Origin: Planococcus citri
Lineage: Eukaryota > Arthropoda > Insecta > Hemiptera > Pseudococcidae
Assembly: GCF_950023065.1 (NCBI RefSeq)
Contig: NC_088681.1
Location: 56,702,836-56,766,835 of the forward strand
Reading direction: 5' to 3'
DNA length: 64,000 nucleotides
In this document: positions 26,473-38,451 of the stretch, one piece after another
Layout of the letters: every line of letters begins with the position of its first letter
Position numbering within the stretch: position 1 is the first letter of the stretch
The notes under the pieces: model-generated
Seen by the model: the letters and a program-made list of their open reading frames with translations, nothing else
The model's database searches: none
Told to the model about the DNA's origin: nothing
Translations under genes and position numbers: made by a program

Positions 26473-28843
26473 ATGAATAAATTCGTGATCAGTTTACTCA
26501 TCGCCTCCTGCATTGTGGTAAGTATTTGTATGAGAGTTTTGAAACTTTTTACTCAATTTTGTGAAATCATAATTATTTTCCTGGCTTTTTTTGTTTTCTT
26601 ATCAAATTTTCTGCCATAATTTTCGAGATCTCTTAAGATAGGGAAACAAGGGGAGAGGGCATTACCATTTTTAACGTTCAAGTTCTTGACCAAACTATAC
26701 TTACCATCCAGTGAACAATTTTTGACGCATCAGAAAATTCAATTTGGCTACGAAAATTTTAAAAAATATAGATTTAAGGTACCTTACTCACCTCTTCAAA
26801 TATATTTATTGAAAATATTACATTCTTGAAATATGATCTGAATTTTGAAAAATCCGTTTAATTTTTTATCTAATGAAAAAGCAAAAAAAAAAATAATAAT
26901 AAAAATTGAAAGATCGTTGCATTTTAGAGAAAAATTTGGAATTGAGTTTATTTTAGATCCTTACAGAGAAATTTTAAATTTTTAGAACAGCTTGAAAACT
27001 CGCTAAAGGCTTAAAAAATGGCTTAAGAGCCAATATCACTAGGCAACAATTTTTGACCTTTTTTTTGTGTTCGGGTTGAAAATGGGCTTAATCGATAGTT
27101 TAGACCCTAAAACAAAAAACAGAGTGGGGTTTTTCAATTTGAGTTGTTTTTGTAGTCAGGAGAGATGATCAAAGTTGCAAAAATGGCCGTTTTTGCCCTA
27201 TTTCACGAGTTTGTGGAGACATCAGTATTATGTTTCAAAAAAAACCAAGGTCATATTCGGATTCTACGCACTTTTTTAAGTAAACAATTTCACCGGATTT
27301 TTGATTTTCGAAGTTTCAAGCGCATACGGAAGATTTTTGTTTATAACATATTTTAAAACTCGGAGCGCGCGACGCTGGCGTTACTCCACCACGTACTCGT
27401 GGCTCGGAACCGTGTTCGCGCGGGCGAGGCTCTCACTCCGAGTTTTAAGATATGTTACAAACAAAAATCTTCCGTATGCGCTTGAAACTTCGAAAATAAA
27501 AAATCCGGTGAAATTGTTTACTTAAAAAAGTGCGTAGAATCCGAATATGACCTTGGTTTTTTTTGAAACATAATACTGATGTCTCCACAAACTCGTGAAA
27601 TAGGGCAAAAACGGCCATTTTTGCAACTTTGATCATCTCTCCTGACTACAAAAACAACTCAAATTGAAAAACCCCACTCTGTTTTTTGTTTTAGGGTCTA
27701 AACTATCGATTAAGCCCATTTTCAACCCGAACACAAATATGCCGTTGCCTAGTGTATTTTAAAGTTTGAGGATTGAAATGAAGTGAAAATCTTGAAAATT
27801 TTCTATAATACGTCATGAAATTCTAAAAAATTCCTCGAAATTCCAAAATCAACTGGCATCTGAAATTTTAGTTACATATGGGGTTTCAGGACGTGGTTTT
27901 GTGAAAGCTGTCCCACGAAAAATGATTTTTATGGGTCGAAATAGTGTCCTCGATCCGAAAATCCCCCGAGGAGGAAGGTGAAAAATGAAATGATTTTGAA
28001 ATTTGACATCATTTTCCAATTCCCCTCCCCCCACACAAAAAAAATGTATAAAAATCCAATCTTGGAGAATAATTATTCAGACCTCAGACACTGACGAAAA
28101 ACAGCAAAAATTCTCTGAAATCCAATACGATGATACATGACTTTTCCTCAATTTTTTATCTTCTCTCGTTCTCAATTGATTTCCCAAATATTTCATTTGC
28201 AATTTGAATGTTCAATCTCTAAAAAATACTAATAGTAAATGACTCCAAAAAATGTTTAAAAAATTCGAAAAAATTAATGTCAACTTTTTTCCCTCATTTA
28301 TTTTGAGAAGTAAGAAATCCATGCTTGCAATTCACCTAAAAATTGTTATCACCAAGAGCTTTTTCAGCGTGAGAGAATTTGATCCAGATGATAATATTTA
28401 GAACTTCTTAAGAACTGTGCAAAAAATCCAAAAAATTATCTTAAAAATTGCTAAATAAAAAAATGAACTTCTTATCTATGTATTATTTCCAGGGTGCATT
28501 TTCATCATCCAATAAAGAAGATAAAGAATCAAAAACTGCCAACGAATTGGTTACTCTGACGAAAGGACAACCCTTGGTCATCAAAGGTGCAGACTCTGGC
28601 GACATCTCCGTCAATGATAAAGTCGTATACAGCGGAGACTCGAAATTGAAAGAAGGCAAGCTTCACATTGATTTGAAACATGACAAGCTGAGAGTCAATG
28701 GTAATAAAGTCTTCGCTCAAGATTCCAATCAACCAATCATCACTAAAAGCCCAAAACTCCACGCCAAAAATATTAAAGAATTCGAAATTAAAGTTGACGA
28801 GCAAGGTCAGTTCACTTATGTGTTGAAAACATCATCAACATAA
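26473..28843 (+). CDS. Secreted-protein gene 1 (131 aa, two exons)
   Basis: Exon 1 is 26473-26517 (45 nt, 15 codons, MNKFVISLLIASCIV), ending at a GTAAGT donor. Exon 2 is 28493-28843 after a TTATTTCCAG acceptor; the intron is phase 0 and 1975 nt. Exon 1 plus the start of exon 2 form a signal peptide. The mature protein is Lys/Asp-rich and cysteine-free. Residues about 42-131 contain a domain shared with the genes at 60769-61559 and 63476-64000: IKGADSGDISVNDKVV, a LHIDLKHDKLRVNGNKV segment, then KLHAKNIKEFEIKV and a GQFTYVL end. I do not recognise this domain from any known family. The intron is inflated by a CACTA-type foldback. Function unknown; an extracellular role is inferred from the leader only. 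Confidence 0.75.
27037..27754. mobile_element. CACTA-like foldback element inside intron 1 of gene 1
   Basis: The element begins CACTAGGCAAC at 27037 and ends GTTGCCTAGTG at 27754, flanked by TAT on both sides (27034-27036, 27755-27757). CACTA-starting termini and a 3-bp duplication fit the CACTA/EnSpm group. Most of each arm (about 320 bp) is a near-perfect inverted copy of the other, so two almost identical 63-residue ORFs appear on opposite strands (27165-27356, 27445-27636). The arms enclose a GC-rich loop at about 27370-27425, unlike the AT-rich surroundings. No transposase; a non-autonomous foldback or MITE. Confidence 0.75.
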
Positions 28844-30275
28844 GTTGTAAGAGTATCGTTTGATATGAAGTATGCACTCTTGAGAGGAGATTTTGCATTT
28901 TGTTGTATTTTTATGTTTTTTGAAAATATAACACGACTTTAACGACGTAGACACCTTTTGTGTTATTAGTTTGATTTTTTTCTGCACTTATTTTTATCGG
29001 GCAGAGTGAGAAGGGGATTTCATTCCAAAGCATGGAATCCGTTGCTCAGCAATTTCTAATACAAAACAAAAAAAAGAGAGAAATCATTAGAAAATTTTTG
29101 ATAATCGCTACCAACTTATTCAGTTTATTGAAAAAAAGTCTTGGAGCGTGAGGTTAAACCCACGTAGATACCTATTTCTCAAATAATTATTCTGTTTTGA
29201 ACTGTTAACCAAACAATGTTTTCTCATTGTAAATTCCTTTATCATAACCAAACAGGGCGAATAAAAAAAAATGCTCTAAAAGGGATTAAAATAACAGCTT
29301 TTTCTTACGGCGTGGAGGTGTTCGCTAAAGAGCATTTTAAATACGCAAATAATTCTCTCAAATGAACTTGCTTTTAGTTTTTTTGCAGCTGGTATTTTTT
29401 ATTACTAGTAGGCAGGTGAGTTATTTCCTCGTGCTTATACACACCCTACATTTCCAATTGGGCAATTAAAAAAATCGGGTCAGTAAAAACCATAAACAAG
29501 CTGCACCTACCTTTCCTTTTCTCAAAACAATTTTTTTAAGACGATTAGAGGAGCAAAAGGGATATTCATCTACGTAAAAATCTTAGAATTTTTTACTCAT
29601 CAGAAAGCAAGTATTTTCGCAATATATGCCAAACAAGGTACATAAGTAGATACACGAATGTTGGAAAAACAATAAATTAAAACTAGGAACCTTGATTCAT
29701 TAATGCGTCCACAAAATACCCAATTAATTGGAATCGAACTTTGATGGTGGAGGAGATGCCTTTTAAGTAAAATGCCGATAAAAAAATATTTCGACGAGTT
29801 TAGTATCCAGGGGCACGCTCGTGCCCCACCCCGCCCTCCCGAAACACGAATAGACGAATACCAACGAGAACGAACGGACGACAACACAAGAGAAGCGTGA
29901 CACTGATATTCTGAAACCAACTCGCCTTTGATAGCGCGCATGCCGCCAACTCATTTTGCTATGAAAGCATGCATTAAATTAAAAAATTTCAAAGAAGCAA
30001 ATTTTCTAATTTTTCACGCGCTTTCATTTGAGACTAAAACGAAGTTCGTACGATGAAAATTCGCGAAACTACAATTTGGCTCTATTTTGTCATTTTTGTA
30101 AAATTCTTCGCCATCTTCAAACACTATACAGAGAAAACGGCTGAGTGGATTTTTGCGAAATTTTGGAATTGGGTTGTTTTTATCTACCATTACGGACTAG
30201 TGAAGTCAAATTTCGAAAATTTTGAAATTTGACCTTTTGCCCCCCAATTTGGGGCCCCAAAATTTTGAAAAAATT
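28844..30275. other. Non-coding region downstream of gene 1
   Basis: No complete gene seen. A possible leader exon lies at 29362-29415. 29790-29945 is noticeably GC-richer and CpG-containing, with overlapping minus-strand ORFs that lack protein character; it could be a promoter or a repeat fragment. Confidence 0.35.
29362..29415 (+). other. Possible orphan signal-peptide exon
   Basis: ATG at 29362 opens 18 codons of very hydrophobic sequence (MNLLLVFLQLVFFITSRQ) that run exactly to a CAG|GTGAGT donor. It resembles the leader exons of the secreted-protein family and lies 0.5 kb after gene 1 on the same strand. I found no second exon or TATA box, so it may be chance or a relic. Confidence 0.25.
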
Positions 30276-30853
30276 GAATTTTATTTCAAAAATATATTTT
30301 TTGAGTTCGAAAAAACCTATATGCCAATTCTGAGCGAAATCAAACATCAACTAAAAGCTCCATGAGCTTTCAAAGTTGCAATAATTTTGAGATTTCGCCG
30401 ATTTTCAAATGGATAATACTAAAAAAGGGCAACTCATTTCAAAATGCAAATAGGAAAGGAAATCCTTCTCATGTTTGAAGAACTCATATACAAAATTTCA
30501 ACGTATTTCGTTTCCGAAAAAGCTCTGTACCTTTGATTAAAGTTTTCCAGTATTAGTTGAGTTTGAAAAGTTTAAAATAACGGTCATTTTTCAAAATTAA
30601 TTGATTTTTATTTTTAAAATGTATTTTTTGAGTTTGAAAAAACTTATATTGAGAATTTTGAGCGAAATCTAACATCTTCAAAGTTGCAATGATTCTGAGA
30701 TTTCACTTATTTTCAAATGTGAAATACGGAGAAAAGGCAACTCCTTTTAAAAAGCGAATAGGAAAGGAAATTCTTCTCATGTTTGAAGAACCCATGTACA
30801 AAATTTCAATGTATTTCGTTTCTGAATAAGTTCTGTAGCTTTGATTAAAAATT
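30276..30853. repeat. Diverged direct duplication, period about 320 bp
   Basis: Copy A (about 30276-30549) and copy B (about 30600-30853) share GAGCGAAATC, TCAAAGTTGCAAT, AATAGGAAAGGAAAT, CTTCTCATGTTTGAAGAAC and TTTCGTTTC words in order. Non-coding. Confidence 0.6.
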
Positions 30854-30964
30854 TAAAAGTGCATGTAATGTCAGCAACCGTTACATTTGAAACATTTACA
30901 CATTTACGTGCATGTTGTACCGATCTCGCCTGTATAACGTTGAAAGCGGCAAGTTCCAATGTAG

Positions 30965-31050
30965 TCGTCGTGGCTCATTGAGTTTTGCCTTGGTTATACT
31001 GCAAGAGGTGCATGGTTCGAATCCCACTCAGGTCATGAATTTTTTTTTTT
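30965..31050 (+). repeat. tRNA-derived SINE-like segment with T-rich tail
   Basis: An A-box-like TGGCTCATTGAGT (30971-30983) and a perfect B box GGTTCGAATCC (31014-31024) are followed by a run of T from about 31040. No acceptor-stem pairing is evident, so it is a SINE or tRNA relic and not a functional tRNA gene. Confidence 0.5.
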
Positions 31051-32160
31051 TTAAATTTAGTTTGGATCAAAACTTTTCCAACGAAGCATCAGTTTTGGAA
31101 CTTGTTTGATTTTTTTTTTGAGTAAAAATTCTCCAAGTCCAAGGAAGGAATGAATACAGCCATAAGCCATAGAAATAGAATGAATGCATTTTTTCCATTT
31201 TTCCTTGAATTAATGAAGGAGGTTGGAAAATTTTTTGTTTCGACATATATTAAAGAAAATGGAATTTGCTGTTGATGGATAAGAATTTTTTTTCAATTTT
31301 GTACAGAAATGATGATTTTAACATTTATTTTTATGGTCAGATTTTTATGAGCATACCAACTTTGAATTGAAATTACACGAAATTTTTTGCAAACACACAA
31401 CTAGGTATTTTAATGAACTGAAATGTGCAGAATTTTATCCTCTTCAAAAGGGTTTTTATAACCAAAGCGCCAGCACTTACCGTTCAAGACTTATTCAAGC
31501 TCAAAGTTATAAAAAAATCACTATTTTGTGTACAAAATTGAAAAAAAAAATTTATCAATCAATAGGAATAATTCTATTTTCATTAATTTATGCCCAAACA
31601 AAAATTTTTTCAACTCCCTTCATTTCCAAGAAAAATGAAAAAACTAGTACCTATTCATTTTTTATCCTATGCCTCTAGTTTTAAGGCTGTAACTGTAAGT
31701 ACTTAATGTATTCCTGCCATTAGACTTGGAAAATTTTTACTAAAAAAAAAATCTGGGCAAGTTTTAAAAGTTTGATAATTATTTTCAAAATCATTTTTTG
31801 AATTTTTTCTCGTTTTAGGAATTGCAAACCTAAACATGATTATTGTGTACATTTTTCAACATTCTAAATTAATAGACTTTTAAAAAATTGAAAAATTGTA
31901 CCAATATTTCCAAAATTTAGAAGAAGTATAATTATGTGTATCTGACTTTGCAATACATTGTCTAACATTTATGAATAAAAAAAAATGTTTTCCCAATTTC
32001 TGACACGTCAAAATTTTGAAAAAAATTACAACTTCTCGACGCTTTAAGAGATATTGAACTCCTTCTGTCTTTTGAAAACAAAAAAAATCATAAATTGCCA
32101 AACTTCTGTCAAACTTTTAAAAACTTGAAAAAAATTGGTACACACACTACGTAAGAAAAA
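31051..32160. other. Non-coding spacer
   Basis: AT-rich; no gene or strong repeat structure noticed. The 103-residue plus ORF at 31367-31678 lacks domain or signal features and is not supported. Confidence 0.4.
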
Positions 32161-32960
32161 CTACTGATATCCCCAAAAAATTCTCCGAAAAAGAATCATA
32201 CACCCCGCCCTTATTAGGGGAGAGAATGTGAAGATGCTGTAAGTACCTAAGTAGATCAGTTACCTTAAGTACCTTTGATTTGAAGTTAAACGTATTTCCT
32301 AGGAAACCAAATTATTCAAAAATTTTAGTAATAAAATGTACTGATATCACTTTGAAAACCGCCCTTCAGTTTAACCAAATTTTTAAGGCTTTTCCTCCGA
32401 AGTCAAAATAATAAGTTGGTTCTGAGACACATTTTTAACATAATTTTTAATCAAAATAAGTTCCAATTATTAATACAAAATCATCAAGTGTGTGAGTTCA
32501 ACAACATAAAAATTTGTAAAAAAAAATTGGGGCGGACACAGTTCAAAATCCAGGTTAGATTAACAAACTTCTTCTAAACTATGTGTCTGTCCGAATTTTT
32601 TTTTACAAAGCTTTATGTTGTTGAACTCACACACTTGATGATTTTGTATTAATAATTGGAACTTATTTTGATTAAAAATTATGTTAAAAATGTGTCTCAG
32701 AACCAACTTATTATTTTGACTTCGGAGGAAAAGCCTTAAAAATTTGGTTAAACTGAAGGGCGGTTTTCAAAGTGATATCAGTACATTTTATTACTAAAAT
32801 TTTTGAATAATTTGGTTTCCTAGGAAATACGTTTAACTTCAAATCAAAGGTACTTAAGGTAACTGATCTACTTAGGTACTTACAGCATCTTCACATTCTC
32901 TCCCCTAATAAGGGCGGGGTGTATGATTCTTTTTCGGAGAATTTTTTGGGGATATAGTAG
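32161..32960. mobile_element. Foldback (long palindrome), 0.8 kb
   Basis: Arms of about 370-380 bp are near-perfect inverted copies. The left arm starts CTACTGATATCCCC (32161) and the right arm ends GGGGATATAGTAG (32960). The loop at about 32535-32590 is unpaired. Shared words include ACACCCCGCCCTTATTAGGG and GGTACTTAAGGTAACTGATC. Very high arm identity suggests a young insertion or ongoing arm conversion. No ORF of note and no clear target duplication. Confidence 0.8.
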
Positions 32961-34062
32961 TTCAAAGAAAACAGCATCATTTTGATAAGTATAAAATTTC
33001 ATTAGTCAAGTCCAATTAAGGTAATACAAAGTGAAACCTTGAATTCGAGATGAAACTGCATAAACGCTTTGAAACATTTATCATAAGATAGTTTTCTCAC
33101 AATATTACGTATTACACCGAAACTCGATACATAATTTACGTATACGTATGTTCACGGACTTTGATGATCATATGCCAAAGGCTGTCATAGATATTTTCTT
33201 CACTCAATCGATTCGAAGGTGAATTACAATGATGAGTAGGTAAGTGCTTGGTCCTGTTTTGAATAATATTCTCATTAAGGTAGGTATCCCAGTCAGCAGA
33301 AAACATTTTCAACTGGACAAAGCTGAATCAAAAGAGCATGCAAAACTGCATAAAAATTTCAAATGCCAAAGTGAATTTTTCGATTTTTAATCAATTTGTA
33401 AAAATCAAATTTGGGCAAAAAATGAAAAAAAAGTGATCAGATTACGTACGTAGATACCTTTAACTGCCCTGATTTCGGATACTACTTATTTCGGACATTT
33501 TCTCTTTCGTATAAAATAAACAAAATCGGTAACATTTTTGACCCCTCCCCTCTAACTCATTTCGAAACAAATCTGTAAAGTTTTGAAGAGTTTTGATAGG
33601 CGAGTTTCCAGCAGATTTTTTCAAAAGTTAAAATTTCCACGTAATTTTACCCAATGCAGTTGGAAGGCCAAAATTTACGTATAATTCTAATTTCAACATG
33701 ATGAGTCGATTGAAAGTGGTTTCAAGGCGTTCTATGAAACCTCCAGACATATATTTCGGAAATTCCAGAGTTTCAAAAAGAGTCATAAAAACAGTCCAAA
33801 TCAACCTTACTACTTATAAACGGTATCGCGGTGCTATCTTTAGAGTTTTCAAAAATTTGCTAGAGGCTCCAGAACTTCTCAAATGGTTCGAAATTTACCA
33901 AAAATTCAAAAATGCACTTTGGCACTTGGAATTTTGGCTTGAGATGTATCTTGGCTCGCTGATTCGACTCGTATTCGTCTGTTTTAAAATATTTCTGCCA
34001 GTTAAGATATTTTCCAGGTGAGACTCATAGCTTTATAATCATAATGCAAATAAAGAGCCTTT
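32961..34062. other. Non-coding spacer with a dispersed repeat copy
   Basis: 33590-33690 belongs to the same dispersed family seen near 9.7-10.2 kb and 62.9 kb (TTAAAATTTCCACGTAATTTTACCCAATGCAGTTGGAA-type content). The ORF at 33698-34021 is within and after this repeat and has no protein character. Confidence 0.4.
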
Positions 34063-34725
34063 GAGGATAAGATGGTCAAATCGGCACTCTCTCGAATTTC
34101 GATGAAACTCTCCCCCTCCCCTCAAAATGTTAGTTTTAATGTAAAATCATCCAAAAAAATTTTGAGTCGACCCTCAACCCCACCACAGTTCGAGAAATAT
34201 GTCCTGTGTCCACTGTCCATATACGTGCTTAAAATTCAAAATTATCGTTCTTTGGAGGGGGTGGTTCAAAAATTTTAAAACTTCCATTAAAAATAGGTAG
34301 GTAGTCTCTAGTTAGGTGCGTGTGTGAATTTTTTCCAAAAAAATGATCATATTTGAGGTTTATTTAGAGGGGGGGGGGGTGGAAAATTTCAAAAACTCGT
34401 AGGAAAACACTGGGAGGGACCTTTATGCAAAATTTTTTCAGAACATATTTTTTGTGAAGCTCAAAAATCGGCGCAACACGCTCTAAAAAAATTCAAAACT
34501 TTGAAAAAGGTGATTTTTCGTCATTTTTTTGAAAAAAAACCACACTCACACAGGAACAAACATTTTGAATTTTAAGCACGTATGAACAGATTTCTCTGGT
34601 TGATGTGAGGGAAGGGGTGACTCAAAAAAAAAATTTGGGATGGTTTTACCTCAAAATAAACATTTTGGATGAGCTTAGTCAAAATTAGAAAGTGCCGATT
34701 CTACCAACTTTACTGAAAGATTTTT
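34063..34725. mobile_element. Diverged foldback, about 0.66 kb
   Basis: ATCGGCACT...CTCCCC...TTTTGAGTCGACCC...CGTGCTTAAAATTCAAAAT on the left (34078-34231) is matched in inverse order on the right (about 34560-34705). The pairing continues inward (GTGTGTGAATTTTTTCCAAA). The arms are clearly diverged compared with the 32-kb foldback. No coding content. Confidence 0.6.
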
Positions 34726-34765
34726 TTTGGAATTTCTTCTTCGAACGTCCCATTTTTCAAAACTG

Positions 34766-35583
34766 CATATGTGACGCGGCACAACAAAATCGACCTTCGG
34801 ACTGAAAAAATTATTTTTCACTTTTTGACGGATTTTTGGTCTTCGGACATTCAAAAATCATTTAAAACCACCCAGAAGTCCCTATGATTTGCATAGCTCC
34901 ATGTACATGGTACTCCAGTCAGAAGTGTGCTCATTTTTTTGATTTTTTTGATTTTTTTTTAATTGTTTCATTATTTTAACTTTTAAATCAACCTGGAGGC
35001 GAAACAAAGCGTTCTACAAGAAAAATACGTCGAGCAAAGTTGTAGAGAATTAAATTTCCAAAAACCTATAAGAGGTTTATTTTTCTCCAAAATGCATAGT
35101 TTTTCCGTTTTTCTCAAAAAACAAAAACCTCATGATACCATAAAATTTCTGTTTTTTGAGAAAAACGGAAAAACTATGCATTTTGGAAAAAAATAAACCT
35201 CTTATAGGTTTTTGGAAATTTAATTCTCTACAACTTTGCTCGACGTATTTTTCTCGTAGAACGTTTTGTTTCGCCTCCAGATCGATTTGATCGATTTCAA
35301 AATTGAAAATAATGAAAAAATGAAAAAAAACTTGAAAAAATGTGCGCAATCATGACTGAGCCCCCTGTATCAATGTAAATAACCATTTTACCCAGTGATA
35401 TTCACACAAAACAGGCAAGAAACGTTATCCAAGACTATGTTTAGCTCAGTTTATCCGGAGAACATGATCAGAACGCAAGCGCTTCCGCTAAACGAGCAGA
35501 ACTGGACTGAAAACTTTAACCCCCCATAACTCAAAAACTTGTTTTCAGTTTGAAGGTCGATTTTGTCGTGCCGCGTCACATAT
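34766..35583. mobile_element. Nested foldback, about 0.82 kb
   Basis: Outer inverted repeats TATGTGACGCGGCAC(A/G)ACAA lie at about 34767 and 35583. An inner, almost perfect palindrome lies at about 34990-35285 (CTGGAGGCGAAACAAA / TTTGTTTCGCCTCCAG). The centre is near 35140. Non-autonomous; no target duplication recognised. Confidence 0.7.
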
Positions 35584-35700
35584 TTTGGCAAATGAATCGT
35601 TTGAGACTTCGACTTTTTCCAAAAGTCAACCCTCCCCCCCCCTAGGGCGATCCTTAAATGTATTGATAGAGTTAGTTCTAGCTTAACTGTGATAGGGGGA

Positions 35701-36147
35701 AATAAGGCTTTTGACGTATTGCGGGTTGCATATCGGTTTGCCTGAACTTTATCGGTTTGGTGGGCATTCTTATCAGTGAGTATCAAAATTTCATATTTTG
35801 AACAATTTTCACGAGGTGTTTTTGAAATTTATAGCTTTTATTTAGTTGTTTCTTCAATTTTAAACACTGTTAAACCCTGTAATGGAAAAAGATCCTCTCT
35901 TCGTCGATTTTTAAAGAAGTTGACAAAACGTCTTTGAACCTCGACAAAGAGCGGATCTTTTTCCATCACAGGATTCAACAGTGTTTAAAATTGAAGGAAA
36001 AACTAAACAAAAGCTATAAATTTCAAAAACACCTTGTGAAAATTGCTCAAAATATGAAATTCTGATACTCACTGATAAGAATGCCCACCAAACCGATAAA
36101 GTTCAGGCAAACCGATATGCAACCCGCAATACGACAAAAGCCTTATT
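35701..36147. mobile_element. Foldback, about 0.45 kb
   Basis: AATAAGGCTTTTGACGTATT at 35701 is matched by AATACGACAAAAGCCTTATT ending at 36147. The arms of about 190 bp pair closely (GATCC...TTTTTCCAT near the loop), around a centre near 35915. No ORF. Confidence 0.75.
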
Positions 36148-37077
36148 ATCATCTTTTCCTATTTACAAGGAATATTTGCCTTGCCTTGGATAGCTCAGTT
36201 CATAGGAGAGGTTCCAGTTAACACCAATTCACCCTTCATATAATCACTCATATTTACCAATAAATAATACACATTTGACTCGGAGAGGTTACAATGTGAT
36301 TTATTGATAAAAAGAATAATATGTAAGTACGTGTCAGACAGGATATGGTTAGTTCTAAATATAAAATCCATATGAGACATATTTCATAATGGACATACAC
36401 TCTGGTGTATGCCACACAACTCGCGTTAGTTATGATGTACATATTCGACTATTTCCATAATGATAGGTGTTAGTAGGTTAAGTACTAAATACCTTTATGA
36501 GAACCAAGATCAAATAACACTGTACGCTTTTTCTACCTCTTTCGCAGGAGCTCACTCATACTAGGCTCGGCAGTAGAAATGGATTACACGAAGTACCTTT
36601 TGTTGAGAAGCAATCCAGATGGCCGGCAGGATCTGGGGTTTGCCCAATAAGTACCACGATAATTAAACTTACGAAAAACTATCGTGTTAAATTGCACACG
36701 TTAACCACTTCATAAGGTGGGTACCTAAAACGTAAAGCCCAAGGAGAGGAGACGAGCTCCATCATCCTTAAGCTGACTGAGAACCAGCATTCGCGATCTG
36801 CCGAAACTAAGTAAAGTTGCTGGTCAGAGATCCGATCCACGGAGCCTCCAGCTACGTGTTGCGGATGGATACATGCCTATGATCTTTTCTATGAGACATG
36901 CGCATTGTTTCTAAAACATAGTTCTCACATTGACCTACTTTCAGTATAGGCGGGAGATATTCTAATAGATATTTCTAATAAGCATCGCTTACGCGATGAA
37001 GGCATATTTCCTCATATCAGTATGACAAAAAAAATCGCGATTCCTTCTGCTCCCAGTCCTCAAAGTAGTGACCTCTA
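36148..37077. other. Compositionally distinct non-coding block
   Basis: 36500-36960 is GC-richer than its neighbours, with words such as CTCATACTAGGC and CATTCGCGATCTGCCGAAAC. It shows weak inverse resemblance to 42780-43480 (CTCATACTAAGC, ACTCGCGATTACTGAAACGA), so both may be remnants of one unidentified repeat. No ORF with protein character. Confidence 0.3.
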
Positions 37078-37532
37078 GTGAGAAAATAATTCCCTATTTT
37101 TTTTTTTCATTTTTAAAAAACTCGGCCTGCGGTGGGCCTCTCAATTTTCAAAAATTTGAAAAATTCAACTTCAAAGCAAGATTTTTAAAATTCAAAAATT
37201 TCAAGTTCTAACAATTTTGAAAAGTCTCTTGAATAAAATGAATTCTCATCAGGATATTAATCTCATCCCTAGAAAATCAAGTCGGTCCCCTTAGAATAGC
37301 TGAAATTCGTATTTTACATTCAATTTCAGATATCTCAGGGGGTCAGCTTGGTTGTCAATGGAGGGGGCTAAAATTGCAATGAGAGTTTATTTTTACTCAA
37401 AAGAGACTTTTTAGAGATATCAGAACATAAAATTTTTAAATGTTACAGTGAAATTGTATTTTTATAAAGTTTTTGGAAATAATTGAGAAATTGAGGGGCC
37501 CACCGCAGCCTGAGTAGGAATTATTTTCTCAC
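37078..37532. mobile_element. MITE-like element with terminal inverted repeats
   Basis: GTGAGAAAATAATTCC at 37078-37093 is repeated inverted at 37517-37532. A second inverted block (CTGCGGTGGGCC, about 37130 and 37500) lies inside each end. No coding capacity; the flanks show no clear duplication. Confidence 0.6.
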
Positions 37533-38451
37533 CATAGGTTACCACTTCGGAGGTTGGGAGGAAGGAAAATCCCAACTTCGGAAATAAGGACCACCCTACC
37601 CCATCCCCCCTCCCCCCATTCCAACCACTTTTAAGCCAATTTGGAGTTTTCCTAACAGCCTGTTGTTGGGTGAAATAGGCTACAAAAATATCGTATATGA
37701 TTTTGCTACTTTGCAAGGTCTGAGAACTTGAAAAAAATAAACTTTTTAACCTTAAACCTTCAACCTTCAGATTGTTGAACTTATTACAAACCCAGGATTT
37801 TCAGGTTCCAAAATTGGTTGCAACGTTTTTTGAAGTTATTTGAAATCGCTGAAAAAAAGTCGATTCGACTGGTTGATTTCAGTTTTCAAACTGACTCTCG
37901 GAGTTTTGTTTCGATATTTTTCCTCTTTTTGAAGAAAAATAATGTAAGTTTGAGGATTGGCTATTTCCACGATTTTCAAAAATTCACCAAAAATTTAAAA
38001 TATCAGCTTCAGCAGTTCAAAATTCGGTTCTAAGGTACCTATCTTATGCTCTTTCAATGAGCTCAATTCCAGACTGGATATAAGTTGTAAAGATTCCCTT
38101 AGTCAGAAAAATTTAACATTTCATTTCTAAATAAATTGAGAAATTTTGATGTAAGTTCAAAAAGAACTCGCTCCTGTCCCTCACAAGCAGAATAGAAAAA
38201 AACTATTTGGAATAAAATTATTTCCACAGCTCCTTCCAGTACCAAGTGATTTTAGGTTGAATCGAACAGCTTTCACAAAATTCACGATGATTCGCATATG
38301 AAATAATGCATGTTGATAAAAGTGGAATTACCTTTGCAAATATGAATTTTAATTTTCCAATGATCAAGTACTTACATAAATAATGCTAAACATAACACTT
38401 AGGTAGTTGATGAGCAAAAAAATGTTGCACGAAAAAAGTGCTCATGTTCGA
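37533..38451. other. Non-coding spacer
   Basis: No gene supported. It contains a short C-rich stretch near 37590-37620. Confidence 0.4.

Noticed and set aside
27165..27636. Two near-identical 63-residue ORFs on opposite strands
   Set aside because: They are mirror images created by the inverted arms of the foldback; no independent evidence of coding.
28448..28492. ATG at 28448 as the start of gene 1, without splicing
   Set aside because: This stretch is the 3' end of the intron including its pyrimidine tract; the upstream 45-nt leader exon matches the paralogues.
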